From: Collinsella sp.
GTDB taxonomy: Bacteria; Actinomycetota; Coriobacteriia; Coriobacteriales; Coriobacteriaceae
Length of the DNA stretch: 64,000 bases
NCBI GenBank assembly: GCA_019413925.1
Contig: DXMY01000028.1
Location: forward strand, 16,695 to 80,694
Direction: 5' to 3'
Part shown: positions 1 through 9,869 of the stretch, in pieces
Layout: each line of letters opens with the position of its first letter
How positions within the stretch are numbered: position 1 is the first letter of the stretch
Program-made: the position numbers and the translations under genes
Notes under the pieces: generated by a model
What the model saw: only the letters and a program-made list of their open reading frames with translations
What the model was told of the DNA's origin: nothing
Databases searched by the model: none

Positions 1-72
1 TGCGGCGACAACCTGAAGGATATCCAATTCAGTGTTTTGAAGCTTTAATAGCGCGTGAGCTTTAGACATCAT
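1..72 (-). CDS. Partial LicD-like protein, N-terminus only
   Basis: The reading frame begins at an ATG at 72 (a second in-frame ATG is at 69) and runs off the left edge, giving about 24 residues. It starts 4 bases after the flippase stop codon, so it is probably co-transcribed and translationally linked. The visible stretch has the pattern LxKLQNTELDILQVV. This resembles the opening helix of LicD-family phosphocholine transferases, in which an LQ-x-x-ELxIL motif precedes the catalytic domain. The other lic functions are nearby, which makes LicD the best guess. With so few residues a different polysaccharide gene cannot be excluded. Confidence 0.4.
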   Translation of the reverse strand, partial: MMSKAHALLKLQNTELDILQVVAA

Positions 73-76
73 CGGC

Positions 77-1321
77 CTATCTCTTTTCCCCGAACCATTG
101 TTGCGTCTGTTTCCCCAAAACAGAAGACTGATAAATAAGGCAAATGGCATTGGATATAAGCGCCGATACAGTAGGGCCATTTAAGCCAAACAGCATTTGC
201 GCAGGAGCCATAACAGCGACAGCACTAATTAAGGACAGCATGCTGCCAACAAATACCCCTCGGTAATTATCAAGAGAAACTAACAAATCGTTGACAAACC
301 AAGCGATGCCAGTCAAAAAGGCACAAGCCAACATAGGCTGAAGGAGATCGGTATGTTTAGCTATTCCAGCGCCATAAAACAGTGACAGCAATAATTTACC
401 GAAAAAGAAAAGGGCAACTGAAGATATGACACCGACAAAAAAGATGCCAGCAAGTATTTTACCTATGAGCGAAAAAAAGGACTTTTCTCTAGAATGGTAA
501 CGCTCTACTAGATAACCTAATAAAGGATTATAAATATAGGTCGCACCCATTTGGATAATTGCCACAGGTGCAGCAACTGATGCATAAATACCCAGAGCAG
601 AATCTCCGAATGAATAAGATAAATACTGCCTGGGAATATTCGGCGCCGCAGAAGCAGCAATGCCGCCCAGAACGATGGGCAAACAGCTACATAGGAAGGC
701 TCTGACCTTCGCTCGGCTAATTCCAAGCTTGATTGCAGAAATCCGATTTGATCTTGGATAATCGTAAATAACTCCGATGCCTATTGTCACTACCGTCATA
801 AGCAACAGTGCACCTTCGAGGCTATTAAAAAATCCAAAGACAAGAATGAATGAAAGGAGAGAGCCGATGCCCTGCATTATGAGGGATTTCCCAATATAGT
901 CCATCCTATGACCAACCTGATCATTAGCATGCATGACATCAATGACTAAGCCAGCGGTTTTATAGAGAGCATACAGAAGAATAGCGGGCACCGTACCAAT
1001 ACGACACGTTGCAATGGAATAGACGGCTAACATTGCAAACGCTATAAAAGTAGTAAAGAAACGAAAAGTCAGGTATTCACCAGCAGAGTTTTTCCTTTCA
1101 ACATCTGCAATTTGCACCGTGTACATCCTGTATTGGGCTAATTGAGAAAACATGTTGAAAATAGACATAGCCAGCGAATAAATGCCTGCAGCACTATATC
1201 CATCAGACAGCCGAACGACCAAAATGGTGATAAGCCACTGACAGCCTAAATTAGTCAACGAACCGACGGTATTCCAGAACATATTATGTTTAATCGAAAG
1301 AGTCTTCTCTGTGGCCTTCAC
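77..1321 (-). CDS. Wzx-type polysaccharide flippase
   Basis: A 414-residue membrane protein with about twelve hydrophobic segments and short charged loops, the layout of the MATE-like Wzx/oligosaccharide flippase family. Such proteins move undecaprenyl-linked repeat units across the membrane for capsule or teichoic-acid assembly. The start codon is GTG at 1321, with only a weak upstream purine stretch. The gene follows a GT2 glycosyltransferase (45-base gap) and precedes the partial LicD-like frame (4-base gap), so it sits in a surface-glycan operon. I see no motif that identifies the substrate. The family call rests on topology and neighbours. Confidence 0.8.
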   Translation of the reverse strand: MKATEKTLSIKHNMFWNTVGSLTNLGCQWLITILVVRLSDGYSAAGIYSLAMSIFNMFSQLAQYRMYTVQIADVERKNSAGEYLTFRFFTTFIAFAMLAVYSIATCRIGTVPAILLYALYKTAGLVIDVMHANDQVGHRMDYIGKSLIMQGIGSLLSFILVFGFFNSLEGALLLMTVVTIGIGVIYDYPRSNRISAIKLGISRAKVRAFLCSCLPIVLGGIAASAAPNIPRQYLSYSFGDSALGIYASVAAPVAIIQMGATYIYNPLLGYLVERYHSREKSFFSLIGKILAGIFFVGVISSVALFFFGKLLLSLFYGAGIAKHTDLLQPMLACAFLTGIAWFVNDLLVSLDNYRGVFVGSMLSLISAVAVMAPAQMLFGLNGPTVSALISNAICLIYQSSVLGKQTQQWFGEKR

Positions 1322-1365
1322 AAATATAAGCGCCCTTCTAAACCTGTCGAAATGAGGATACGGAG

Positions 1366-2331
1366 CTATCTCGCAGCTTTAAGTTCTTTTAAAATCAAAA
1401 TAAACAGCCAATTCGGCATAAGACGTATAATGATATCTGCTTTAGCGATAGACGGGCAAGCTCGTCGGTATTTAAGTAAACCAATTATGGAGCGCCGCTC
1501 CCTTGCTTCAGCGAACCCCAATATTTCCTTTAGATGCGGTGAATCGGGAAATCTATCGGCAAATCGCCTAGCAGTATCAACCCTGTTTTTAACTCTTGTC
1601 GAATACCAATCATCTTTTGAAGAAACACCTGCAAGGAATCCAGTTTCGTTACCACCATGTCGACGATACTTAACCAAAGGAGTCATAGTAAAGCTGCACT
1701 TCCCCAGTTCACTGCAACCCAATGTCAACCACAAGTCATGTGCAGTCGATTCCGGAAAGGGAATCATCGACTTCGCCGCACTCGCATCTAACATGAGAGC
1801 CATACCAATGCCGTAACATACGCTTGCGGCCTGTACAGTAATATCCTCTCCAGAGCACCAATTTACTTCCGGCGAATTAGGATGAGCTTTCCTATAACTC
1901 TTTACCAGAATATTTCCGTTTTCGTCAATTACCGATCTATCACAAACATCTAGAATTGAGCCTTCTTCTAGCATATGGTTGAGCGAAACTTCAACTCTAT
2001 TAGGCTCCCAAATATCATCCTGATCGCAAAGTACTACGTAATCCCCTTCCGCCAAGGAGAGCAGCGCCTCGAACGATTTGACATAACCGAGATTTTTATC
2101 GCCATGATAATAACGATAGGCGTTTTTCTTTATATGCTCTTGGATAAACCCCTCTAAAGAGGCCGATTCGGGGCAGTCATTTCTGACCAAAAGCGTAACC
2201 GGAAACGTTTGTTCATCAATCGAATCAAGTTGAGCGGCGAAAAACTTAAGATCAGGTTTATATGCTGAAAGAAGTACGCATACGCCTGTACCATTTCCCT
2301 TTTCTATTTCCAAAAATCCTCCCAAAGTCAT
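1366..2331 (-). CDS. Family 2 glycosyltransferase (rhamnosyltransferase-like)
   Basis: The GT-A fold is visible from the N-terminus: a beta-strand VCVLLSAYKP, a donor-binding region NDCP, a GDKNLGYVKSFE segment typical of rhamnosyltransferase-like GT2 enzymes, and the metal-binding motif CDQDD near residue 105. A later HDLW motif fits the catalytic base region. About 321 residues is normal for the family. The ATG at 2331 has no ribosome-binding site; a TTG at 2313 sits just after GGGAGGA and may be the true start. It presumably adds one sugar to the surface glycan exported by the adjacent flippase. Donor and acceptor cannot be read from sequence. Confidence 0.85.
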   Translation of the reverse strand: MTLGGFLEIEKGNGTGVCVLLSAYKPDLKFFAAQLDSIDEQTFPVTLLVRNDCPESASLEGFIQEHIKKNAYRYYHGDKNLGYVKSFEALLSLAEGDYVVLCDQDDIWEPNRVEVSLNHMLEEGSILDVCDRSVIDENGNILVKSYRKAHPNSPEVNWCSGEDITVQAASVCYGIGMALMLDASAAKSMIPFPESTAHDLWLTLGCSELGKCSFTMTPLVKYRRHGGNETGFLAGVSSKDDWYSTRVKNRVDTARRFADRFPDSPHLKEILGFAEARERRSIIGLLKYRRACPSIAKADIIIRLMPNWLFILILKELKAAR

Positions 2332-2463
2332 GTTTTCAAGATTAGCAAAGCAATCATTAGAGATTTAAGGTGTTGTTTATTACGCTCAAAAAAGACAGGA
2401 GAAGGCTCGGCCTTTAGATAATACATGGCGGCAAATTGAATGGTGCTCCCGTAATTTTTAACA

Positions 2464-2507
2464 CCAACACCGACATCTCGCCCCCCTAGAGGGAGCGAGA
2501 TGGTTGG
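2464..2507. repeat. Imperfect inverted repeat in a gene-free stretch
   Basis: Bases 2332-2686 (355 bp) hold no convincing gene. The clearest structure is a hairpin with arms CATCTCGC and GCGAGATG, extended outward by CCAAC and GTTGG with an unpaired stretch on one side. There is no strong T-run on either strand, so it is a poor terminator. It could be a processing site or regulatory hairpin ahead of the glycosyltransferase. Confidence 0.4.
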
Positions 2508-2648
2508 CTTTTCAAAATAATCTGAAAAGGAAGCTCGTAGAGAATTAAAATCCTGCGCACCGGAAGTGCATACAGTTTATGACTGCCTTCTCATGAAACC
2601 GCTTGCCAAATCAAAGCACCTCAATTGGAAAAGAGTCCCTTAAGAATC

Positions 2649-2677
2649 AGTGTCTTTCTCCCACCTTTAAAGACACT
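2649..2677 (-). terminator. Hairpin just past the L,D-transpeptidase stop
   Basis: Nine-base perfect arms AGTGTCTTT and AAAGACACT surround an 11-base loop, about 10 bases beyond the stop codon at 2687. No T-run follows on the minus strand, so termination would be weak or Rho-assisted. Confidence 0.4.
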
Positions 2678-2686
2678 TGTCCAATA

Positions 2687-4755
2687 TCAATAGGTAACAA
2701 CCTTTGTTCCATAAGGTATGTTATCGTAAATCCATTTTGCGTTCTGGATCTCAAGGCGCACACATCCTGCAGAGGATGGAACGCCCATCGTGGGATCCAT
2801 CACCCGGTTACTGTTGACGTAGTAGGGCGAAGAATGGAATAGATAATCACCGTAGAACTGTGTGTAGTAATAGCAAGTATATCCATGCCCAAAGGAGTAT
2901 CCCTTTCCGTAGACTTGGTACTCCCCTATCACAGTTGGCGTACTGGCTTTTCCCGTCGAACATACATATCGACGGTTTAAGGACCAATTATTCCATGACC
3001 CAGTGTAGATGCTCGTGATACAACGCGACGTATCGACAAGTATCAGCCAATTTGTATTGCTTGAATAACTTTGAGCTTTAGCGTCCATATAGTCTGACAC
3101 CCACGCGCCGTTAGCCATGAAGTAATTCCAGGATCCGTCCACAACGCGCCAGCCAGTAGCCATAGCCCCACTAGCATCAAGCCAATACCAGGTGCCGCCC
3201 AAATTGAGCCATCCCGTCTGCATATAACCAGACGAATTCAAGTAATACCAATATCCGTTAACGGCAACCCAACCGGTTTTCATAACGTAAGTAGATGGAT
3301 CTAAATAGAACCAGGAGCCATCCTTGCTCAGCCAGCCAGATCGTGCATAGCCAGCGGTCTCATCAAAGAAGTACCATTTTCCGTTAACGTTCTGCCAGCC
3401 GACGCTCAAGGAGCCATTAGTCGGATCAGCATAGAAAATGCAGCCACCAAGCGTCACGAAACCGCGCGCTTCGACCAATTCGCCATCGCCGTTTGAAGTA
3501 AATAACTTCCCATTGCGCAATGTTCCGCACAACGAGCAGTCAGAACCAGCAAAAGCCTTAGACGGACCATCCTGAACCGAGTCCTGGACATCTACCCATT
3601 CACGACAAGCAACAGCGCCTGAAGCTTTTGCATAATAGCTTTTCCCATTTACAGAAAAATGCCCGAGCAGCATTTTGCCGTCGACGGCAGGATCAAGATA
3701 ATAGTATTGGCTACCGTCCTTCAGCCAACCCGTCTTTACAATACCCGATGCATTAGATGGCTCAGCGTAATACCAGTCTCCATCGCTCATAAACCAGCCG
3801 AGTGACAGCGCTCCCGTTGAAGAAAAATGATACCGATTCGATCCGATGGAAAAAAGCCGGTAACCATTCTATTGTCATTTGCGATATCGAGCCAATACCA
3901 AGCGCCGTTCACCGAACGCCAGCCCGACGCAAGTGCGCCGGAACCGTCTGCGTAATACCAGTCCGTACCATCAAACGCCCAACCAACAGCCATTGCACCG
4001 GAATCCGATAAATAATAACGTGATGAGCCAACGGAAACGATTCCCCTAGACATAGCACCATCATTGGCGGGATCAAGCCAATACCAGTTATTGCCAGTTT
4101 GAAGCCAACCGGTTAAGACTTCACCATTGCTACCCCAATACCATAAACCGTTATCAAGACACCATCCATTAATCAGTCCATAGGTTCCAAGAAGATAAGG
4201 ATGCCCATCGATAACACGTCGCCCAGTAACCATGGAACAGCCGTCAAGGGAGTCAAACCAGTACCATTGGCCTCCGATAAGCTGCCAACCATTTGCCAAA
4301 GCGCCTGATGGACTCGCGTAATACCACTTATTGTCAGTAAAAATCCAGCCGCAACTCATCGCGCCGTCACGAGCGGGGTCCAAATAAAACAACGAGCCGT
4401 CAACATTCTGCATTCCGGTCAAACGGCAGTCGTCAAGATAGTAATACCAGGACAAACCGTCCCATTGCCATCCAGATAGTTTTTCCGTCGTCGACGAGTC
4501 TTGGCTTTCGACAACCTGTGGATTCGAATCTTCCGCTGTTTTGCCAGCATAATCGTTGGAATCTTGAGCGAGACCGCCGCCGACAAAAGCACCCGACCCT
4601 TCCGTCGAGTCGCGCTCTACGATATCGTTATCCGCCCCCTCTTCCACGGCATAAGCAGTGCAAGAAAACGCGGGGGCGAAAACCGAGAGCGAGGCGGATA
4701 GTAGCACCAAGCCGATTGCTCGCCAGCAAATTCGATGATCAATCCGAGCATTCAT
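2687..4755 (-). pseudogene. Frameshifted choline-binding-repeat L,D-transpeptidase
   Basis: Two adjacent frames together make one secreted wall enzyme. The N-terminal part (ATG at 4755) has a signal peptide and about a dozen aromatic wall-binding repeats, and stops at 3787. The C-terminal part (2687 to about 3850) continues the repeats and ends in a YkuD L,D-transpeptidase domain with a conserved His in LFHSSP and the catalytic SAGCVRL motif. Joining them needs a -1 shift at a run of six T on the coding strand (3850-3855). The repeats then read through smoothly as SIGSNRYHFSSTG. The C-terminal half has no ribosome-binding site of its own. Explanations are a true pseudogene, slipped-strand phase variation, transcript slippage or an assembly error. 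When intact it would form 3-3 peptidoglycan cross-links or attach proteins while docked on choline. Confidence 0.75.
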
Positions 4756-4797
4756 TTCAGGCCCCCAACCGGTACCGACTGTCTTACAAGGAATCAA

Positions 4798-6969
4798 TTA
4801 GATAAACGGACGGGCTGCGCCGATCACATTTCCCCTAGCGCTGACGGGATGAATACCGACACCCTGATGAGGCCAGGAGTCAATCATCATACCGCCGCCA
4901 AGTGCGATTGCGATATGCCCGCGATAATAAATCACATCGCCACGCTGAATCGAGCTGGTGCTCACGGGCATAAAGATGTTGCTTCGATACCAATTCATCG
5001 AATTGTAGGTTTGGCTTGGATCCCAGCGATGGTTATAAGGGTTGTAAACACCCATATCCATGCCAGTAGCATAAAGACATTGCAAGACAAAACCAGAGCA
5101 ATCAACAGCCCCGCCGGGAGCGGTAGACCAAGGCTCAATATATTGCGTACCGATATATTCGTAAGCACGCTGAATAAAGGCATTCACGCAATCTTCCCGC
5201 GTCGCTTCGACAGAAATGCGAGAAGGAGTCACATAGGAAAAGTAGCCAGTGCAGTAGCTAGGCAACTGAACAGTCCAAGAGCTGACCTGGGGATACTGCG
5301 GAGGATTTTGCCAGCCAACCTTGTCGCACTGGCCATCGCTCCAGAAAAATCGACGCACGCCATCGATGGTTCTTGCGCCTGTTGCCATAGCACCGCTGCC
5401 GTCTAGCCAATACCACTTACCCGAATCTTTAAGCCAGCCAACATGCATGCTGCCGTTGGAGTCAAGGTAATACCATGTTCCATTGAGGCATTTCCAACCA
5501 GTTGCCATTTTTCCGTCGGCGTTTAGGTAATACCATGCACCGTCAGTAAAAACCCATCCAGTTTTCATCGCACCAGAATCGGCATCAAGCCAATACCAAT
5601 CGCCATCAATCTGCAGCCATCCACGATGAATGACGCCCGTTCCGGGCTCAGCATAAAACCTTTGATTTGCAACATTAACCCAACCGGACGCAACCTGCCA
5701 GCCATCAGCTCCAGCTGTTTTTAGGATAGTACCGTTTTCGCGGATCACATCTTTGCAAAGATATCCATTGCCATCGGCATATCTTTCTACGCCGTCTTTA
5801 ACGGTAATCCAGCTTGACACCACAAGTCTACCGCTCAGGTTTGCGAAACAATCGTTGCCGCCCACCTCAAATAAGCCCGTTTTCATGAGATGGCTAGCAG
5901 GGTCCAGGTAATACCAACTCACGCCCTCTTTATACCAGCCAGAAATAAGCGCGCCAGATTCAGAGGCAAAATACCAGCCGTCCTCGGACTGAGCCCAACC
6001 AATAGCCATAGTCCCATTCGAATTCAAATAATATGCTGCATTGCCAAGGTCTAAATACCCAACAGACATTTTGCCGTCGGAAGCCGGATCGAGATAATAC
6101 CAGGTTCCGTTAACGAGTTGCCAGCCAGTGACCGCAATACCATTAGAGCAGTAATACCAATCTACTCCATCTTTGAACCATCCATTTACGAGGCCATAGT
6201 CGCCAAAAATGTAGGTACTTCCATCGATCTCGTGACGACCTTTGAACATAGCCAGCGTCTGAGAGTCAAAATAATAGCGAGTCCCACCTATCGTCTGCCA
6301 TGACGAAGCAAGTGCGCCCGATGGATATGCCCAGTACCAATTCCCGTCAACGAGAATCCAGCCGGTTTTCATAGCACCAGTGGCATCTAAATAGTATTTC
6401 CCGCTCCCGAGGTCGACAAAACCAACCTGCATTATATGGGTGGCAGGATTCAGGTAATACCATGTGCCGTCTTGATAAAACCAATCAGCAGCTAAATCGC
6501 CTCCAGCATTGGCATAAAACCAATTTCCATCTGAGTTACGTAGCCAGCAGTTCTGATATAGCGCGCCAAAAGGCGTTGCGGCATTGCCGTCATTCGCATA
6601 AAACGAAGCAGTCGATCCGCCAGCATCGGTCACATTGAAATAACCTGTCTGCATTGCACCATCATTGGCCGGATCAAGCCAATACCAATAGCCCCCGCTT
6701 TGCAGCCAGCCAGTTTGGTGTTTACCGTTTTTTCCGTAATACCAAACTCCGGACGACTCGTCTCGTTGCCAGCCATCTTTTATGACGGAAGAATTATCAG
6801 GTTGCAAATCATCGGAAACCACAGAAGAAAAATCCGCTTTTGACTCAATACTCTGAGCCTCAACGGAATCCTGTGCAAACGCGACATTCGCACTCAGGGG
6901 CAAGCAGCAAGCAGTGATTAATGACGCAGCAGCACAAACAAGCGTGGCCTTCTTTTCGAATCGATACAT
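4798..6969 (-). CDS. Choline-binding-repeat NlpC/P60 peptidoglycan hydrolase
   Basis: A 723-residue secreted enzyme. A signal peptide ending near the SANVAFA region is followed by about twenty aromatic wall-binding repeats (GW, WYYLD and GAMxTGW patterns) over residues 65-570. The last 130 residues form an NlpC/P60 domain: the catalytic Cys is in VDCSGFVLQ and the catalytic His in RGHIAIALGG. Such enzymes cut D-Glu-meso-DAP-type stem-peptide bonds. The ATG at 6969 follows GGGAGGG at good spacing. It is the first gene leftward from the divergent lic promoter region, and its stop lies 42 bases before the start of the frameshifted L,D-transpeptidase gene. The repeats would bind phosphocholine if the neighbouring lic genes decorate the wall; glucan binding is the alternative. 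Confidence 0.88.
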   Translation of the reverse strand: MYRFEKKATLVCAAASLITACCLPLSANVAFAQDSVEAQSIESKADFSSVVSDDLQPDNSSVIKDGWQRDESSGVWYYGKNGKHQTGWLQSGGYWYWLDPANDGAMQTGYFNVTDAGGSTASFYANDGNAATPFGALYQNCWLRNSDGNWFYANAGGDLAADWFYQDGTWYYLNPATHIMQVGFVDLGSGKYYLDATGAMKTGWILVDGNWYWAYPSGALASSWQTIGGTRYYFDSQTLAMFKGRHEIDGSTYIFGDYGLVNGWFKDGVDWYYCSNGIAVTGWQLVNGTWYYLDPASDGKMSVGYLDLGNAAYYLNSNGTMAIGWAQSEDGWYFASESGALISGWYKEGVSWYYLDPASHLMKTGLFEVGGNDCFANLSGRLVVSSWITVKDGVERYADGNGYLCKDVIRENGTILKTAGADGWQVASGWVNVANQRFYAEPGTGVIHRGWLQIDGDWYWLDADSGAMKTGWVFTDGAWYYLNADGKMATGWKCLNGTWYYLDSNGSMHVGWLKDSGKWYWLDGSGAMATGARTIDGVRRFFWSDGQCDKVGWQNPPQYPQVSSWTVQLPSYCTGYFSYVTPSRISVEATREDCVNAFIQRAYEYIGTQYIEPWSTAPGGAVDCSGFVLQCLYATGMDMGVYNPYNHRWDPSQTYNSMNWYRSNIFMPVSTSSIQRGDVIYYRGHIAIALGGGMMIDSWPHQGVGIHPVSARGNVIGAARPFI

Positions 6970-7059
6970 AAGCGACCCTCCCAGATATCCTATTTAGTTA
7001 TTTTAATCCACCTTTCGAGATTGATTTTCGCTACTTTCTGTTCAGTCTATGTAGCTAAA

Positions 7060-7088
7060 TACAATTGATTGAACATATCGTTCAATCA
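7060..7088 (+). promoter_or_regulatory. lic promoter -10 box with palindromic operator
   Basis: A near-consensus -10 box TACAAT (7060-7065) is followed at once by a perfect inverted repeat TGATTGAAC-N5-GTTCAATCA (7066-7074 and 7080-7088). The palindrome would cover the transcription start of the lic operon, a classic repressor position, and it lies in the divergent gap with the NlpC/P60 gene. No good -35 is visible. The winged-helix domain of the downstream protein is the obvious candidate ligand. Confidence 0.6.
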
Positions 7089-7134
7089 TTCTATTCTTTT
7101 CCTAAGCAATGAACATCTTAATTGGAGGCCTGCA

Positions 7135-8907
7135 GTGGAACTGACCAAGCGTAACTTTACAGTTCTGTACGAATACCTAAAGAACCCATATGCCAGCCAG
7201 CGAGAAGTTGCCGAGCGCACCGGCCTTTCACTTGGATCAGTAAACGCAGCGAATAAAGAGCTCACGAATGAGGGGCTTCTCGAATCGGACAGCCTAACCG
7301 ACGGCGGTTACGAAGCGCTTCATCCCTATAAGGTTGAAAACGCAGTGATATTGGCTGCGGGGCTTTCGAGCCGCTTTGCTCCCATTTCGTATGAAAAGCC
7401 CAAAGGCCTTTTAAAAGTACGTGGTGAGATCCTCATTGAGCGACAGATTAGGCAGCTGCAAGACGCAGGTATCAGCAATATCACCGTCGTTGTCGGCTAT
7501 AAAAAAGAATATTTCTTCTATCTCGAAAGCAAGTTCGGCGTCTCGATTGTCGTCAACAACGAATATGCATCCAAAAATAACCACGCATCGCTTATGTGCG
7601 TAAAAGAGCGGCTTGGCAACACCTATATTTGCTCAAGCGATGATTACCTTCTAAACAATCCGTTCGAAGCATACGTTTGGAAAGCATTTTATTCTGCTCA
7701 ATATGCTGAAGGCGCCACCAAAGAATGGTGCATTCAAACCGGAGCAATGGACAGAATTACCAATGTTACGATTGGCGGTTCCGATGCTTGGTATATGCTC
7801 GGACATGTCTACTTTGATAAAGCCTTCTCGCTTGCATTTAAGCAGATTCTCGAAACGGAATATAACAAGCCCGAAACAACGGACAAGCTTTGGGAAGATC
7901 TATATATCGAGCACATCAAGGAGCTCGATATGGTTATCAAGAAGTATCCTGAGGGCGAGATCAACGAATTCGATTCTCTTGATGAGCTGCGTGCCTTTGA
8001 TCCGCATTTTATCGAAAACGTTGACTCCGATATTTTCGATAACATCGAGCAAGTGCTCGGCTGCTCCAAATCAGAGATTCACGACGTTTATCCCCTTAAA
8101 CAAGGTCTTACGAATCTATCGTGCCACTTTAGAACCAATGACGGAGAGTACGTTTACCGCCATCCGGGAGTCGGGACCGAACTGCTTATTAACAGAAATG
8201 GAGAAGTAGCCGCACTTAAAAAGGCCAAGGAGCTCGGCCTTGACGACACGTTCATTCATGAGGACCCAAAGCGTGGTTGGAAAATTTCGAAGTTTGTACC
8301 CAACGCAAAGCAGCCTGACCCGCATGATCCTGCCCAAATGAATCGAATGATGCAGATGTGTCGTTCGCTTCACGAGAGTGGTGCAAATGTTGAAACCGAA
8401 TTTGACTTCTACCTCGAAGCGAAGCGCTACGAATCACTTCTTCTGGAAAAAGGTCCCATCGACATTCCAGGCTACAGGGAAATGTCCGCCGAAATCGATG
8501 AATTGGAGCACTTTGTACAGGCCGATAATGCACCAAAATGCCTTTGCCACAATGACTTCTTTTACCTCAATTTCCTTATCGATGAGAACGACAAGTACTA
8601 TCTCATTGACTGGGAATATGCTGGCATGAGCGATTACGCAAACGATTTTGGAACATGCAGTGTCTGCTGCGAGCTTTCCGAAGATGAAGTCGACCGCGCG
8701 CTTGATGCATATTTTGGGCGCAAGGCAACAAACAACGAAATTGCGCATAACTATGCGCACATTGCCCTTGCAGGATGGTGCTGGTACCTCTGGTCTCTTC
8801 TGAAAGAAGCCGAAGGCGACTTCGTGGGCGAATGGCTCTATATCTACTTCAATTACGGTGCCAAATACCTCAAAAAGGCACTGGAGATCTATCGGAAAGG
8901 TGAGTAA
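7135..8907 (+). CDS. licC-licA: Winged-helix/LicC/LicA fusion: choline kinase and CTP:phosphocholine cytidylyltransferase
   Basis: The GTG at 7135 follows GGAGG by six bases, giving about 590 residues. Residues 1-60 form a MarR/ArsR-like winged helix (SQREVAERTGLSLGSVNAANKEL). Residues 68-290 are a LicC-type nucleotidyltransferase with the signature ILAAGLSSRFAPxxxEKPKGL, which would make CDP-choline from CTP and phosphocholine. Residues 300-585 are a LicA/choline-kinase domain with the Brenner motif CLCHNDFFYLN and the IDWEYAG metal site. It therefore carries two consecutive steps of phosphocholine activation. LicB follows 2 bases later, so the pair is an operon. The attached DNA-binding domain suggests autoregulation through the palindrome at 7066-7088. 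That link is inference. Confidence 0.9.
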   Translation: MELTKRNFTVLYEYLKNPYASQREVAERTGLSLGSVNAANKELTNEGLLESDSLTDGGYEALHPYKVENAVILAAGLSSRFAPISYEKPKGLLKVRGEILIERQIRQLQDAGISNITVVVGYKKEYFFYLESKFGVSIVVNNEYASKNNHASLMCVKERLGNTYICSSDDYLLNNPFEAYVWKAFYSAQYAEGATKEWCIQTGAMDRITNVTIGGSDAWYMLGHVYFDKAFSLAFKQILETEYNKPETTDKLWEDLYIEHIKELDMVIKKYPEGEINEFDSLDELRAFDPHFIENVDSDIFDNIEQVLGCSKSEIHDVYPLKQGLTNLSCHFRTNDGEYVYRHPGVGTELLINRNGEVAALKKAKELGLDDTFIHEDPKRGWKISKFVPNAKQPDPHDPAQMNRMMQMCRSLHESGANVETEFDFYLEAKRYESLLLEKGPIDIPGYREMSAEIDELEHFVQADNAPKCLCHNDFFYLNFLIDENDKYYLIDWEYAGMSDYANDFGTCSVCCELSEDEVDRALDAYFGRKATNNEIAHNYAHIALAGWCWYLWSLLKEAEGDFVGEWLYIYFNYGAKYLKKALEIYRKGE

Positions 8908-8909
8908 CG

Positions 8910-9851
8910 ATGCAATTCGGCTTTTTTAGCGGTCTTCTTTGGGGCCTTGATACAGTAATTCTTGGAATCGGCTTGGCGCTTGCGCCCTATATTGGATCGG
9001 CGGAAGCGCTTGCATGCGCCTCCATTGCGGGATCCTTTCTCCATGATGCCTTCTGTGCAATTTGGCTCTTTGGCTACATGGGAGTCCGAGGCAGACTAAA
9101 AGACACGCTCGCTGCACTTAAAACTCGTTCGGGCAAGGTCGTCATCGCCGGCGCCCTACTCGGTGGACCTATCGGAATGACCGGCTACGTATTGGCAATT
9201 AATAACATCGGAGCTGCCTACACGGCAATCATCTCCGCCTTCTATCCCGCAGTCGGAGCATTCCTTTCCTTCGTACTGCTGAAGGAGAAAATGGGCAAAG
9301 GCCAGATTCTTTCCCTTCTCGTTGCTCTTTGCGGTGTAATGACGATGGGCTATCTATCGGCCGGATCGAGCGAGATTGCAAATGCCCCCCTCGGCTTACT
9401 CGGCGCAGTGCTTGCCGTTATTGGATGGGGATCCGAAGCGGTGCTGTGCGCATGGGGAATGAAAGATGATGCCGTTGATGACGAAACAGCTTTGCAAATC
9501 CGCGAAACTACAAGTGCGCTTGTTTATGGAGCGCTCGTACTCCCCCTCTTCGGAGCATGGCATTTCACGTTGGGCGCTATCCCAAGCATGCCCACATTGA
9601 TTATTGCACTCGCCGGACTCGCAGGAACTGCATCCTATCTGTTCTATTACAAGGGCATTGCGGCAATCGGAGCAGCGCGTGCGATGGCTCTGAATATCTC
9701 CTATTCGGCATGGTCAGTGGTCTTTGGCCTGATCTTGCTTGGAACAATTCCCGACATGGCATCCGTAATCTGCTGCGTTGTAATTGTATGCGGAACAGTT
9801 TTGGCAGCCAGTAACTGGGACGAACTATTTGGACGTAAGAAGACGGCGTAG
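8910..9851 (+). CDS. licB: LicB choline permease (DMT superfamily)
   Basis: A 313-residue integral membrane protein with about ten hydrophobic helices in two EamA-like halves, the fold of the drug/metabolite transporter superfamily to which Haemophilus LicB belongs. Conserved-looking elements include the GGPIGMTGY helix start and the SAFYPAVGAFLSF helix. It starts 2 bases after the licC-licA stop and ends just before a strong terminator, so the two genes form a complete two-gene operon. The likely role is uptake of choline for the cytosolic kinase. Without the neighbour the call would be only a DMT transporter; the lic context makes the substrate assignment fairly secure. Confidence 0.87.
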   Translation: MQFGFFSGLLWGLDTVILGIGLALAPYIGSAEALACASIAGSFLHDAFCAIWLFGYMGVRGRLKDTLAALKTRSGKVVIAGALLGGPIGMTGYVLAINNIGAAYTAIISAFYPAVGAFLSFVLLKEKMGKGQILSLLVALCGVMTMGYLSAGSSEIANAPLGLLGAVLAVIGWGSEAVLCAWGMKDDAVDDETALQIRETTSALVYGALVLPLFGAWHFTLGAIPSMPTLIIALAGLAGTASYLFYYKGIAAIGAARAMALNISYSAWSVVFGLILLGTIPDMASVICCVVIVCGTVLAASNWDELFGRKKTA

Positions 9852-9869
9852 CTAGATTAACAATGTAGC

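Noticed and set aside
2687..3790. C-terminal L,D-transpeptidase part as a separate gene
   Set aside because: No ribosome-binding site or signal peptide; the repeats join the upstream frame after one base shift.
3787..3860. Classical programmed -1 ribosomal frameshift
   Set aside because: The tract read as GGC TTT TTT does not form an ideal slippery heptamer; transcript slippage or phase variation fits better.
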